Below, one piece after another: positions 16,856 through 25,343 of a DNA stretch of 64,000 nt (its first letter is position 1; each line of letters begins with the position of its first letter). This DNA is from an uncultured Collinsella sp. (lineage in GTDB: Bacteria; Actinomycetota; Coriobacteriia; Coriobacteriales; Coriobacteriaceae). The notes beneath the pieces were generated by a model, which searched no databases, was not told the origin of the DNA, and saw only the letters and a program-made list of their open reading frames with translations. A program made the translations under genes and the position numbers. The DNA is taken from NCBI GenBank assembly GCA_900543275.1, contig UQQL01000002.1, positions 8,036 to 72,035 on the forward strand, in the 5' to 3' direction.

Positions 16856-17479
16856 CTATCTGATGAAGTTGGTCCTAGCGCGATCGGCTTCGGGGGCTTC
16901 GATGCCGGCGGCCTTTCCCGCCTCGATGCAACGCAGGAGCCAGGCCATGTTCTTGCCGATGTTTCGCATGGTAGCAAGGCCCTCGGCGTCCTGGGCGGCC
17001 TCGCCCGGCATGGCACCAAAGACGTTGTTCCAATAGGTGGAGGCGACCACGGGCATCTGGTTGATGGTGAAGTATTTATTGAGTACATCGAAGGTGGTCG
17101 ACGTGCCGCCGCGGCGGGCAACGGCGACCGCGGCGCCCGGCTTGTGAGCAAAGGCCTTGCTGCCAGCATAGAAGGCGCGGTCGAGGGCCGAGAGGATGCG
17201 GCCGCTGGGATGCGCGTAGTAGACGGGTGAGCCAAAGACAAAGCCGTCGGCCTGCTCGGCGGCGGCAATCAACTCGTTGACCATGTCGTCGTCAAAGGTG
17301 CAGCGGCAATCGAGTTTGCCGCACTGGTCGCAACCGATGCAATCGCGAATGGGCTTAGCGCCTAGCTGAAACACCTCGGTATCGATACCCTCGGCGTTGA
17401 GCTGCTCGGCGACCTCGGCGAGTGCGCGGGCCGTGTTGCCGTTTGCCTTGGGGCTGCCATTGACCAAAAGAACCTTCAT
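16856..17479 (-). CDS. flavodoxin-fold NAD(P)H-dependent FMN reductase, iron-sulfur flavoprotein type
   Basis: The 207-residue protein begins MKVLLVNGSPKANGNTARAL, an FMN-binding loop. A cysteine cluster follows (CIGCDQCGKLDCRC), as in iron-sulfur flavoproteins of anaerobes, then GSPVYYAHPSG for the flavin ring and a closing helix. Such proteins pass electrons between ferredoxin or NAD(P)H and small acceptors. ATG 17479 is preferred over GTG 17482, with AGGGAG upstream. It heads a two-gene unit with the ArsC-like gene. Confidence 0.9.
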   Translation of the reverse strand: MKVLLVNGSPKANGNTARALAEVAEQLNAEGIDTEVFQLGAKPIRDCIGCDQCGKLDCRCTFDDDMVNELIAAAEQADGFVFGSPVYYAHPSGRILSALDRAFYAGSKAFAHKPGAAVAVARRGGTSTTFDVLNKYFTINQMPVVASTYWNNVFGAMPGEAAQDAEGLATMRNIGKNMAWLLRCIEAGKAAGIEAPEADRARTNFIR

Positions 17480-17543
17480 CACAAACTCCCTCTGCTGTCG
17501 GTGACTTCTGCGGAGGATTATCCCACGAGAGGGTAGATGGCGT

Positions 17544-17584
17544 GGGGCGCGATGTGAAACGGCTTGTGTTTCACATCGCGCCCC
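17544..17584. repeat. perfect 17-bp inverted repeat
   Basis: GGGGCGCGATGTGAAAC and GTTTCACATCGCGCCCC enclose GGCTTGT. It lies 7 bp beyond the stop of the GGDEF gene. Neither side has a T tract, so it is not a standard terminator. Confidence 0.85.
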
Positions 17585-17590
17585 ATAACG

Positions 17591-19120
17591 CTAGTCCAGC
17601 TTGGTGCCCGGTACTTGTGGTGCCTCTTCAAGTAGCGCTTTGAGCTCGTTCAAAATGGAAACGGGCTGTCGGTCGACGGCATCTAGATGAAGTGTGGCCA
17701 CACGAATGGGCGGCTGATATTCAAATGAGCCAAAGAGTACGGGCGACCCCAAGAACCGCTCGATTTCTTCTGCGATCGCGTCGGTCTCTTCGGGATCAAG
17801 GTCATCGAAAAGCGCCACGAACATCGGTCCGGTCGAGCGGAACAGACGGCCCTTGCCGCGCGAACAGTCCATGAGGCAGGCGGCACTTTCTGCCAAAACG
17901 CGGTCGCCCGCATCAAAGCCAAAGCGGGCATTGACCTTGGCGATGTCGTCGATTTTGATGGCGACCAGGCCTGCCTTGCGCGCCACGCGACGCATTTCGC
18001 CAATGGCGTTGACCAGGGCGTGGATATCGCCCAGGCCGGTCACGGAATCGGTCGTATCCGCCAAGCTTCGGTTGATGATAATGCCCACATACATGTTGGG
18101 CTCGGTTTCGGTGCTATCCAAGCGGTAGCCCGTACACTCGCACAGCGCATATTTACCAGCGGTATTCATGACGCGATACTGCATGTAATGGAAGTGCCAC
18201 GCGCCGTTTACCACCATATCGAGCTCGCTGCGCACGTTGTCGCGGTCCTCGGGGTGAACGCGGGCGAGCCACATATCGAGCGAGTTATAGGGATGCTGGG
18301 AGGGCAGGTCAAAATCGCGCACGGCATTAATCGACCATTGCGATTCGCCGGTATCGAGGTTAAGGATAAACGGATAGCGCGTCTCGGAGCTCATGGAGAT
18401 CGCTTGGAACACCCGGTCGTTGCAGGGAGGCTGATCGGCGATCGGGCGCATGGATGCGTCGTTTTCCTTCGGCTGCTGCACACGGTGCATGAGCTTGTAG
18501 CGATACATTTTGCGGTCGGCGTCCATGGTCATCTGGCGACGCGTATCGCCAGCGAGTGGGTCGACGCGCGAGCAGCCAAAGCTAAAGCTAGCGATCATGG
18601 GCGCTTTGCCGCCCGATGTTGCCTCGATAAGGTCGGTGCGCGTCCGCTCCAGGCGCTGCTCGAGTTCGGCTTCATCTGTCGTGGGGGATACGAGTACAAA
18701 TTCGTCTCCACCGATACGGAACAGCAGGTCATTGGGTTCCATTGTCTCGGTGAGTGCACGGCAGATGCTCAGGATGTAGCGATTGCCCTCGGTGTGGCCA
18801 AACGTATCGTTGCAATGCTTAAGGCGATCGATATCGATATAAGCGCAGGTGAAGGGGGTGCCTTTGTGCCAAAGCAGCTCGGCATAACGGTGGAGTCCAG
18901 CACGGTTGCCAAGATTGGTGAGCGAATCGATATAGGCGCCGCGCTCAAGCAGCTCACGTTCTTGCTGCAGGATGGCAAATGTCTTCTGTAGCTGCTCGCC
19001 GATGGCACACAGCTCCGTGGGCAGCGCGGCAACATCGAGCTCGGCGGTCGAGACCCCGTTCGCAAGTCGCTGAAGATAGGCAATGATCGATTGCTCGCCC
19101 AGGCGATACGACTCGTTCAT
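17591..19120 (-). CDS. GGDEF protein: diguanylate cyclase with PAS-like and degenerate second GGDEF domain
   Basis: The 509-residue protein has a coiled N-terminus (about 30-60) and an intact GGDEF domain (63-225; DSLTNLGNR and the active GGDEF at 137-141). A PAS/PAC-like region follows (about 245-345), then a second GGDEF-like domain whose motif has decayed to STGPM. The first domain should make cyclic di-GMP. The product-inhibition site RxxD is replaced by EPND (128-131), so feedback control is probably absent. No membrane helix is seen. The ATG at 19120 follows AAGGAGG. It is a close relative of the neighbouring GGDEF-EAL protein. Confidence 0.9.
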   Translation of the reverse strand: MNESYRLGEQSIIAYLQRLANGVSTAELDVAALPTELCAIGEQLQKTFAILQQERELLERGAYIDSLTNLGNRAGLHRYAELLWHKGTPFTCAYIDIDRLKHCNDTFGHTEGNRYILSICRALTETMEPNDLLFRIGGDEFVLVSPTTDEAELEQRLERTRTDLIEATSGGKAPMIASFSFGCSRVDPLAGDTRRQMTMDADRKMYRYKLMHRVQQPKENDASMRPIADQPPCNDRVFQAISMSSETRYPFILNLDTGESQWSINAVRDFDLPSQHPYNSLDMWLARVHPEDRDNVRSELDMVVNGAWHFHYMQYRVMNTAGKYALCECTGYRLDSTETEPNMYVGIIINRSLADTTDSVTGLGDIHALVNAIGEMRRVARKAGLVAIKIDDIAKVNARFGFDAGDRVLAESAACLMDCSRGKGRLFRSTGPMFVALFDDLDPEETDAIAEEIERFLGSPVLFGSFEYQPPIRVATLHLDAVDRQPVSILNELKALLEEAPQVPGTKLD

Positions 19121-19162
19121 GATGGATAACCTCCTTGGGCACAACAGTGGTTTGCATCATAT

Positions 19163-19185
19163 CCCCAATTCGGTTTGGATTGGGG
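19163..19185. repeat. small inverted repeat CCCCAAT...ATTGGGG
   Basis: A short dyad in the 126-bp gap between the two GGDEF genes, followed by CAATGGGGACAAGCGCCCC. It could be a worn member of the hairpin families or a weak terminator. Confidence 0.35.
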
Positions 19186-19246
19186 GCATAAGTTAGCCAA
19201 TGGGGACAAGCGCCCCTTCGGCGGTATCGTTTTGCGCGCGAGCGTA

Positions 19247-21964
19247 TCAGTTTTTGTTACCGCCATCGAGCAATGCCTCAAAATCCTTTGCCTGCATGGG
19301 GCGGTAGTAGAGGAAGCCCTGAGCGTAGTGGGCACCCATTTGGAGCAGCATGTTCGCCTGCTCGTTTGTCTCGACGCCTTCGATTACAACGGGCAGATGG
19401 AGCGATTGCGCCATCTCGAGCATTGATGAAACGATTTGCGCGCTACGGCTTTGATCGCGGTCGGTGGGCACAAACGTGCGATCAAGCTTGATGACGTCGA
19501 CGTTGACGTTCTTGAGCATCGCGAGCGTAGACTGGCCGGTGCCAAAATCGTCCATGTAGGTCGAGAAACCGCGAGTGTGTAGGTCGGCCGTCAGCTTATC
19601 CACGGCCTCGGACTCTCCCGTATAAGCCGTCTCGGTGATCTCAATGCGCATGAGCTCGGGCGGTAGGTTGTATTGGGCGGCAAGCGCCCCCATATGCTCG
19701 GCGACGTCGCAGGCAAGGATATCCACGCGCGACACATTGAGCGAGATCGGAACTACGCGCAGCCCTCGATCGATGCACTCACGCAGCCACGAGGCGACAC
19801 CCTGCCAAACATATTTGTCGAGCGTCACCACAAAACCGCTTTCCTCGAGAGCGGGGATAAAGGTGGTAGGTGAAATGAGGGAGCCATCCTTGTCAATCCA
19901 GCGTGTGAGCGCCTCGGCGCCAACGATCTCGCCGGTTTCCATGTCGACCTGGGGCTGCAAGTAGTAGGTAATGCGGCCGTTTGAGAGCGCATACTGGAAT
20001 TCGGTCAGCGTGCGGTGGAACGCGATTTCGTGTTCGTATTCCTCGGGGCGGAAAATGGCAATGCGCTCCTTAAAGTCGTTTTTTGCGCGCCGATTGGTAA
20101 ACATGGCCTTGGGCTGCGCATCGATGGTGATTTCCTCGTTGGAGTCGATGGGGTAGACGCCCATGGACGGCCAGAAGCCCACGCCGTCATCATGCTTGGC
20201 CACGGCCTGGCGAATGCGGCTATAGATCTGATGGACGGTGTCGTGTTCAAAGGGGATGAGTACGCAAAAATCGTCTTGGCCCCAGTACCCTGCGACGCCC
20301 ATGGCGGCATTCTCGATGTCCTTGAGAACCGTGCCCACATCGGCGAGTACGCGGTCGCCCTCGGCCTGTCCGTGCCATTCGTTGAACAGTCGCATGTGCC
20401 CCATATCGACGGTGGCGATACACCAGGCGCCGTTGCGCCTTGTCTCGAGAAATTCGTTGGCGCGGCGCATAAACTCGCTGGGTCGATAGAGACCCGTGAG
20501 CGGATCGATGCGTTCGGCGATGGCGCTTTTGCGCTCCACCTCGGGTATGGGGAGGCTGTCGTTGGGAACAAGCCCGCCGGCCGTGCGAATGCGACGGTCG
20601 AGTTCGCCTAAAACGGCGGCCGTTTGATTGGTCAGGTGCTCGTAAAAGGCCGGAACGACAAGACAGACGGGGGTAATAGTGTCGCCCGCGATTCGAACGG
20701 GAGCGAAAACGGCCTCTTTGAGATGTTGGATCAGTTGCTCGAATGCTTCGTGATCCAAATTGTTGCTAAGCACGACGAACTGGGCGTTGCGTGAACGGAA
20801 GACGCGACTCCTGCCGCGAGTAATCGACAGCATGCGGCCTGCGTATTCGGCGAGCATGTTGTCGACGGCCTCGGCCCCGTGGAGCTCGTTGAGCTTTGCC
20901 GTGCCGCGAACGCGCACTGCTATAAGCCCCGTCTCGCAACGGTCGCGACGGCAGGCATCGATAGCGTTGATCAGCGTGCGCTGCGTTCCGAGACCCGTGG
21001 CGGCGTCGACGGTCTCGGCAAGCGAGTGGTTGACGAGCTCGCCGACATAGAGCGAGGGGACATTTCCGTCGCCGTCGATACGAAACCCGCGAGCACGGCC
21101 GAGGATGTAATCGCCGGCGGCATTGCGCACGCGGTACTGCATGACGTGACGATGTTTGGAGCCGTCATAGATTTGGTCGATGTCGTTGGTATAGGCCTCA
21201 AGGTCATCGGGATGGACACGCGTTTTCCAATAATCGTGACAGTTGTCTATATGCTCCGAAGGAAGACCAAGATCGCGCAAGGCGCCTTGTGACCAAAGGG
21301 TTCGATGTTTGTCCAAGTTCTCGATAAAGAAATAGCGGCCTTCGTTGAGCATCGAAAGGGCGTCGAAAATTCGATCGCTTATTTCGAAGTCGTCGGTGTG
21401 GGCTTGTGCGATATTGCGTCGATCAAGGTGCACGGCATGACGTAGCTTGTAGTCGTACATGCGATGGTCGGCATCGTTCGTCAAGCGATTGGGGGCTTCG
21501 CCCAGGGCGGGGTCGGCGTGTGCCACTCCGTAGCTAAACGAGTGAGGCATCTCGGCATCGTTGTTTTTGAGCAGGACCGTTCGGCAGCGTTCCAGACGTT
21601 CGGCGAGGTCGTCCTCGGTTGCAATCGTAGACAGGATGGCAAACTCGTCGCCTCCCAGACGAAACGCCGCTTCGTCCACCTCCATATACAGCTTGAGATA
21701 GAGGCTTACCTGCAAAATATAGCGGTTGCCCTCGTCATGGCCAAAGACGTCGTTGCAGTGCTTGAGATTGTCGATATCGATGTACGCCATGGTAACGGGG
21801 GTGTCCTGCTCCCAGAGCTCCTCGAGGGAACGGGCAAAGCCGCCGCGGTTGCCAAGCCCGGTAAGCTGGTCGGTAAAGGCGGTCCTGACCAGATCCTCCT
21901 GACGCTTGAGAAGGTCGCGGACGGTCTTTTCGAGCGTTTCAGTGTAATTGCTGGGGGTATCCAT
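19247..21964 (-). CDS. multi-domain GGDEF-EAL cyclic di-GMP protein
   Basis: The 905-residue protein runs GGDEF1 (about 25-190, intact GGDEF at 104-108), a PAS-like region (about 215-320), a decayed second GGDEF (RSRNAQF) and a third (GYWGQDDF), then EAL (about 650-900). The EAL motifs look complete: GAEALTRW, YMDDFGTG, KLDRTF, EGVET and QGFLYYRPM, so phosphodiesterase activity is likely. GGDEF1 has EVDE at the RxxD inhibition site. The soluble architecture suggests cytosolic sensing. The ATG at 21964 has only a weak ribosome binding site; GTG 22021 is an alternative. Confidence 0.9.
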   Translation of the reverse strand: MDTPSNYTETLEKTVRDLLKRQEDLVRTAFTDQLTGLGNRGGFARSLEELWEQDTPVTMAYIDIDNLKHCNDVFGHDEGNRYILQVSLYLKLYMEVDEAAFRLGGDEFAILSTIATEDDLAERLERCRTVLLKNNDAEMPHSFSYGVAHADPALGEAPNRLTNDADHRMYDYKLRHAVHLDRRNIAQAHTDDFEISDRIFDALSMLNEGRYFFIENLDKHRTLWSQGALRDLGLPSEHIDNCHDYWKTRVHPDDLEAYTNDIDQIYDGSKHRHVMQYRVRNAAGDYILGRARGFRIDGDGNVPSLYVGELVNHSLAETVDAATGLGTQRTLINAIDACRRDRCETGLIAVRVRGTAKLNELHGAEAVDNMLAEYAGRMLSITRGRSRVFRSRNAQFVVLSNNLDHEAFEQLIQHLKEAVFAPVRIAGDTITPVCLVVPAFYEHLTNQTAAVLGELDRRIRTAGGLVPNDSLPIPEVERKSAIAERIDPLTGLYRPSEFMRRANEFLETRRNGAWCIATVDMGHMRLFNEWHGQAEGDRVLADVGTVLKDIENAAMGVAGYWGQDDFCVLIPFEHDTVHQIYSRIRQAVAKHDDGVGFWPSMGVYPIDSNEEITIDAQPKAMFTNRRAKNDFKERIAIFRPEEYEHEIAFHRTLTEFQYALSNGRITYYLQPQVDMETGEIVGAEALTRWIDKDGSLISPTTFIPALEESGFVVTLDKYVWQGVASWLRECIDRGLRVVPISLNVSRVDILACDVAEHMGALAAQYNLPPELMRIEITETAYTGESEAVDKLTADLHTRGFSTYMDDFGTGQSTLAMLKNVNVDVIKLDRTFVPTDRDQSRSAQIVSSMLEMAQSLHLPVVIEGVETNEQANMLLQMGAHYAQGFLYYRPMQAKDFEALLDGGNKN

Positions 21965-22293
21965 GCTGTAGGCGGCTTTCTGGGGTCGGGGCGGATTGCG
22001 TCGGGCGAGCTCGTTGTGCACACGCGTTGTTGCTCAACGCCTCGCGTGTTTCCAAGCCCCCGCCTTGCTGCGTCGTTGGGTTTATTTGTCGGCTGACGTT
22101 CGTTGCTGATAACTACTGAGTAGTATAAACAAGTGTATGGAATTATGTAGGGGTGCCCATGTTGCGGGCGGCCATTATTCGCCATTATTCGCCAAACGGT
22201 AACGCGACGATGTTCGATGAAAATGCGACTGAGGCGATATATGTTGACGGGTATACTTGTTTCGTTTTAAAACGCAGGAACGGAGATGGTCGC
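21965..22293. promoter_or_regulatory. divergent control region between the GGDEF-EAL and patatin-like genes
   Basis: About 330 bp without a convincing gene. It holds the small dyad ACTAC-TGA-GTAGT (22112-22124), a direct repeat of CCATTATTCG near 22172-22193, and a good -10 box TATACT (22252-22257) about 37 bp before the patatin-like start. Nothing else is recognised. Confidence 0.4.
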
Positions 22294-23163
22294 ATGGCAC
22301 AGCCAGATACGACGCCCACGGTGGGGCTTGCTCTCGAGGGAGGCGGCTACCGCGGTATGTATACGGCGGGCGTGCTCGACGTATGGATGGAGCACGGTTT
22401 GACCTGCGACCATATGGTGGCCGTCTCGGCGGGCGCGGCATTTGGCTACAACTTTAAATCGCGCCAGATCGGCCGCGCCATTCGCTATAACAAGGCCTAT
22501 TGCGCCGACAAACGCTATGCGAGCGTGACCAGCTGGCTGCGAACCGGCGATATGTTCAATGCCGATTTTGCCTATCACGAGGTGCCCATCGAGCGCGATC
22601 CCATCGACCTGGAGGCGTATCGCGCCTGCCCCATGCGGTTTACGTGCGTGTGTACCGATATCGAGACGGGCAAGGCCGTCTACCACGACCTGCCCTATGG
22701 CGACGAGCGGGATATTGAGTGGATCCGGGCATCGTCGGCGATTCCCGTGGCGACGCGTCCTGTTGCCATCGAGGGTCGTAAGTACTTGGATGGCGGTGTT
22801 GCCGATTCCATTCCCAGCGCTTGGCTGTTTGAGCAAGGCTATGACCGCAACGTGGTGGTGCTGACGCAGCCGGCGGGCTTTGTAAAGCAGCCCAATAGCG
22901 TGATGCCTATGCTGCGTCGCGTGTATCGTCACTATCCGGAGTTTGTTGCGGCGCTTGAGCGTCGACATGGGGTCTACAATGCCACGCTCGATGACCTGGC
23001 ACGTCGCGAGGCCGCTGGCGAGATCTTTGTGGTGCGGCCGAGCGAATCGGTGAAGGTGCCGTCGCTGTGTCGCGAGCCCGATGAACTTGAACGCATCTAC
23101 CAGATTGGTCGCCGCGATGCGGAGGCGACCTTGCCGGCGTTGGAATCGTATCTGGCGGGGTAG
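22294..23163 (+). CDS. patatin-like phospholipase (YjjU type)
   Basis: The 289-residue protein has the patatin oxyanion-hole motif GGGYRG, the nucleophile elbow AVSAGAAFG (Ser in SAG) and the catalytic DGG of YLDGGVADS. These make a Ser-Asp lipid acyl hydrolase. The usual G of GxSxG is Ala here (AVSAG). No signal peptide is seen, so it should be cytosolic. GGAG lies eight bases before ATG 22294; upstream in-frame codons from 22153 lack a ribosome binding site and cross the promoter. It is convergent with thiE across the hairpin array. Confidence 0.9.
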   Translation: MAQPDTTPTVGLALEGGGYRGMYTAGVLDVWMEHGLTCDHMVAVSAGAAFGYNFKSRQIGRAIRYNKAYCADKRYASVTSWLRTGDMFNADFAYHEVPIERDPIDLEAYRACPMRFTCVCTDIETGKAVYHDLPYGDERDIEWIRASSAIPVATRPVAIEGRKYLDGGVADSIPSAWLFEQGYDRNVVVLTQPAGFVKQPNSVMPMLRRVYRHYPEFVAALERRHGVYNATLDDLARREAAGEIFVVRPSESVKVPSLCREPDELERIYQIGRRDAEATLPALESYLAG

Positions 23164-23185
23164 GGCAAGCTGCCGTGGACTCGGC

Positions 23186-23355
23186 GGAAAGCGCGTCCCA
23201 GAATGAGCGCTCAGAACGGGTTACAGTTTCCCAAGCGGTGGGGTTTCGGAAAGTACGTCCCGGAATATGCGTTCAGACTGGGATGCGGTTTCCCGTTGAG
23301 CCTCTATATGGAAAGCGCATCCCGGAATGAAGGTCCAAACTGGGATGCGCTTTCC
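23186..23355. repeat. array of three 46-47-bp hairpins on a 62-bp period (family R3)
   Basis: Units lie at 23186-23232, 23248-23293 and 23310-23355. Each starts GGAAAG and ends TTTCC, with arms of the type GGAAAGCGCATCCC / GGGATGCGCTTTCC. The third unit is a perfect 14-bp palindrome and the first is the most worn. Unit starts are exactly 62 bp apart both times. The array fills the space between the convergent patatin-like and thiE genes. Confidence 0.85.
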
Positions 23356-23399
23356 GCTGTCGAAGGTATGAGGCTGCGGAGCAGCTGCTCGGCATAGGT

Positions 23400-24095
23400 C
23401 TATGCTTGCTGCCAGGTATCGACGAGCTCCTCGGCTGCGGCGTAGGGGTCGTCGGCGCTGCAGACGGCGCTCACCACAAAGAAGCCGTCGACGCCGGTGG
23501 ACTTGAGTTGCGGGAGATCGGCCGTCTTGACGCCGCCGCCCACCACAATGGGGACGGGGCTTGCCGCATGGAGGGCGGCCAGGTCCTCAAAGCTCTTGGT
23601 GATGATGGAGCCGTCGGCCGCACGTCCGCAGTCGCGCTTGGTTTCGGTCTCGTGGAGCGGGCCTACGCCCAGGTAATCGACCAGGCTCATGTCGGCGGTC
23701 TTGACGTACTCGAGCATCTCCTCGCAGCGGGCCGAAAGACCCACGATGGCATCGGGGCCCAAAAGTTTGCGGCAGACCTCGACGGGGATGTCGCTCTGGC
23801 CAACATGCACGCCGTCGACGGCAATACCCTGCTCGCGTGCGGCAAGTACGCAGTCAAGGCGGTCGTCGATCAGCAGCGCGACCTGCCCGGTTTTGCCGGC
23901 CTGAGCGATGGCCTGCGCGGTATCGCCCGTCAGTGCGATGATCTCGCGGGCGCTTGCCACCTTGGAGCGCACCTGGATGCAGGTAAAGCCGGCGTCGAGT
24001 GCCTGGGCCACCACATCGCTCACGGGGCGTCCGAGGGTGTTTTCGGGGCCGAGTACCAGATAGGCCGAGATATCAAGGTTGTCGCGGATGCTCAT
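23400..24095 (-). CDS. thiE: thiamine-phosphate synthase
   Basis: The 231-residue TIM-barrel enzyme joins HMP-PP and thiazole phosphate into thiamine phosphate. Motifs include IQVRSKVASAREI (for the usual QLR-K), LLIDDRLDCVLA, GVHVGQSD, GLSARCEEML, VDYLGVGPLHETETK and VVGGGV. The ATG at 24095 follows AGGAGG. It overlaps the thiamine-binding protein gene by four bases, so translation is coupled. It is the last gene of the unit controlled by the TPP riboswitch at 25344-25429. Confidence 0.95.
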   Translation of the reverse strand: MSIRDNLDISAYLVLGPENTLGRPVSDVVAQALDAGFTCIQVRSKVASAREIIALTGDTAQAIAQAGKTGQVALLIDDRLDCVLAAREQGIAVDGVHVGQSDIPVEVCRKLLGPDAIVGLSARCEEMLEYVKTADMSLVDYLGVGPLHETETKRDCGRAADGSIITKSFEDLAALHAASPVPIVVGGGVKTADLPQLKSTGVDGFFVVSAVCSADDPYAAAEELVDTWQQA

Positions 24096-24433
24096 TGTGC
24101 TTCCTCCTGCTTTTTGATCTGTGCTTCCATGCGCTTGAGTTTGCCGGTCATGGTGTCGGTAAATCCGGGTCGAATATCGGCTTTGAGCACGACTTCGGTG
24201 CGGATGCCCTTGCTCGCCAACACAAAGGTCGCGTCGCGCACGACCTGCATGACCTCGTCCCAGTCGCCCTCGATCTCGGTGAACATCGAGGTGGTGCGGT
24301 TGGGGAGGCCGCTCTCGCGAATGACGCGCACGACCTCGGCGACCTCGGCGGACAGCTCGTCGCCGGTGCCGCATGGGGCGATGGCCACGGCGACGAGCGT
24401 GTTCATGCCGGCATTGGTTGCGGGTTCGGACAT
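24092..24433 (-). CDS. thiamine-binding protein, MTH1187/YkoF family
   Basis: The 113-residue protein has the DUF77/MTH1187 ferredoxin-like fold: LVAVAIAPCGTGDELSAEVAEVVRVI, then GLPNRTTSMFTEIEGDWDEVMQVVRDA. Family members bind thiamine or its pyrimidine part and are often encoded in thiamine operons. Placement between thiM and thiE, with four-base overlap to thiE and three bases from thiM, supports a role in thiamine salvage or binding. Confidence 0.9.
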   Translation of the reverse strand: MSEPATNAGMNTLVAVAIAPCGTGDELSAEVAEVVRVIRESGLPNRTTSMFTEIEGDWDEVMQVVRDATFVLASKGIRTEVVLKADIRPGFTDTMTGKLKRMEAQIKKQEEAQ

Positions 24434-24436
24434 CGC

Positions 24437-25276
24437 TTATGCCTCCTCGAGCTCGAGTCGGTTGTCGGCAATATCCTGGGCGGTTGCGCGGTAGAGCTCG
24501 TCGATAAAGGCGACCTTAAAGCTTGCCGGGGCATCGGCGACGGCGGCGGCACGCGTGCCGGCAACGTTGTAGACGGCGGTGCCGCAGACTGCTGCCGTAA
24601 ACGGATCGGTAGCACAGGCGTACACGGCCAGCACGCCGCCCTGCGAGCAACCGCAGCCGGTGATCTTGGACATGAGCGGGCTGCCGCCGTGGGATTTGGC
24701 CACGGTCGTGCCGTCGGTAATCAGGTCGACTTCGCCCGAGACCACAACGGCGCCGCCGGTGTAGCGAGCGAGCGCCACGGCGGCATCGCGGGCGGCGTCG
24801 ACCGTGTCGGTGGTATCGACACCGCGCACGCGGCTCAGATCGGCCGACTCGCCCTCAAGACCCCACAGGCCGGAGAGTGCGATGATCTCGGAGGCGTTGC
24901 CGCGTACGATGGCGGGCTTGTACTGCTTGAGCTCGTTTACCAGCTGGGTGCGCAGGCTACCGATGCCCAGACCCACCGGATCGAGCACCCAGGGCTTGCC
25001 GGCGTCGTGTGCCGCCTTGGCCGCGCGGGGAATCGTCTGCTCGTAGATGGGGAAGAGCGTGCCCATGTTGAGATAGATGGCGCCGCCGCCGGCAACGAGC
25101 GCCTCGCCCTCGTCGGGCAGATAGACCATGGCGGCCGAACCGCCCACGGCGAGCTGCGCGTTGGCGACAAAGTCGATCGTCACCGTGTTGGTGATGGAGC
25201 CGGCCATCGGATTGGTGGCTCGAATCTCCTCTACGGCCTTGACCATATGTTGCTTAAGCTGTTCCGAATCAATCAC
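24437..25276 (-). CDS. thiM: hydroxyethylthiazole kinase
   Basis: The 279-residue ribokinase-like enzyme phosphorylates the thiazole alcohol (THZ) for thiamine salvage. Diagnostic motifs are TNTVTIDFVAN, GGSAAMVYLPDEG, WVLDPVGLG, RGNASEI and ITGCGCSQGG (substrate Cys region). The start is GTG at 25276, eight bases after AAGGAGG; an ATG within that spacer is out of frame. No thiC or thiD is present here, so the operon salvages thiazole rather than making thiamine de novo, as far as this window shows. Confidence 0.95.
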   Translation of the reverse strand: MIDSEQLKQHMVKAVEEIRATNPMAGSITNTVTIDFVANAQLAVGGSAAMVYLPDEGEALVAGGGAIYLNMGTLFPIYEQTIPRAAKAAHDAGKPWVLDPVGLGIGSLRTQLVNELKQYKPAIVRGNASEIIALSGLWGLEGESADLSRVRGVDTTDTVDAARDAAVALARYTGGAVVVSGEVDLITDGTTVAKSHGGSPLMSKITGCGCSQGGVLAVYACATDPFTAAVCGTAVYNVAGTRAAAVADAPASFKVAFIDELYRATAQDIADNRLELEEA

Positions 25277-25298
25277 TGCACATGCCTCCTTGGCATAG

Positions 25299-25330
25299 AA
25301 AAGGGGCGCTGTGCATAGACAGCGCCCCTG
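25299..25330 (-). terminator. riboswitch-linked terminator hairpin upstream of thiM
   Basis: On the minus strand GGGGCGCTGT and ACAGCGCCCC pair around CTATGC and run into TTTTC. It lies between the TPP aptamer and the thiM ribosome binding site, as expected for transcription attenuation. Confidence 0.8.
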
Positions 25331-25343
25331 TAAAGGCGGCATG

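Noticed and set aside
22153..22293. N-terminal extension of the patatin-like protein
   Set aside because: The extension crosses a good -10 box and has no ribosome binding site, whereas ATG 22294 has GGAG at the right distance.
23186..23355. CRISPR array
   Set aside because: Only three units, each a large hairpin that varies in sequence, with 15-16-bp spacers; no cas genes nearby.
23203..23397. 64-codon open frame in the hairpin array
   Set aside because: It is built from the repeat units themselves and has no ribosome binding site.
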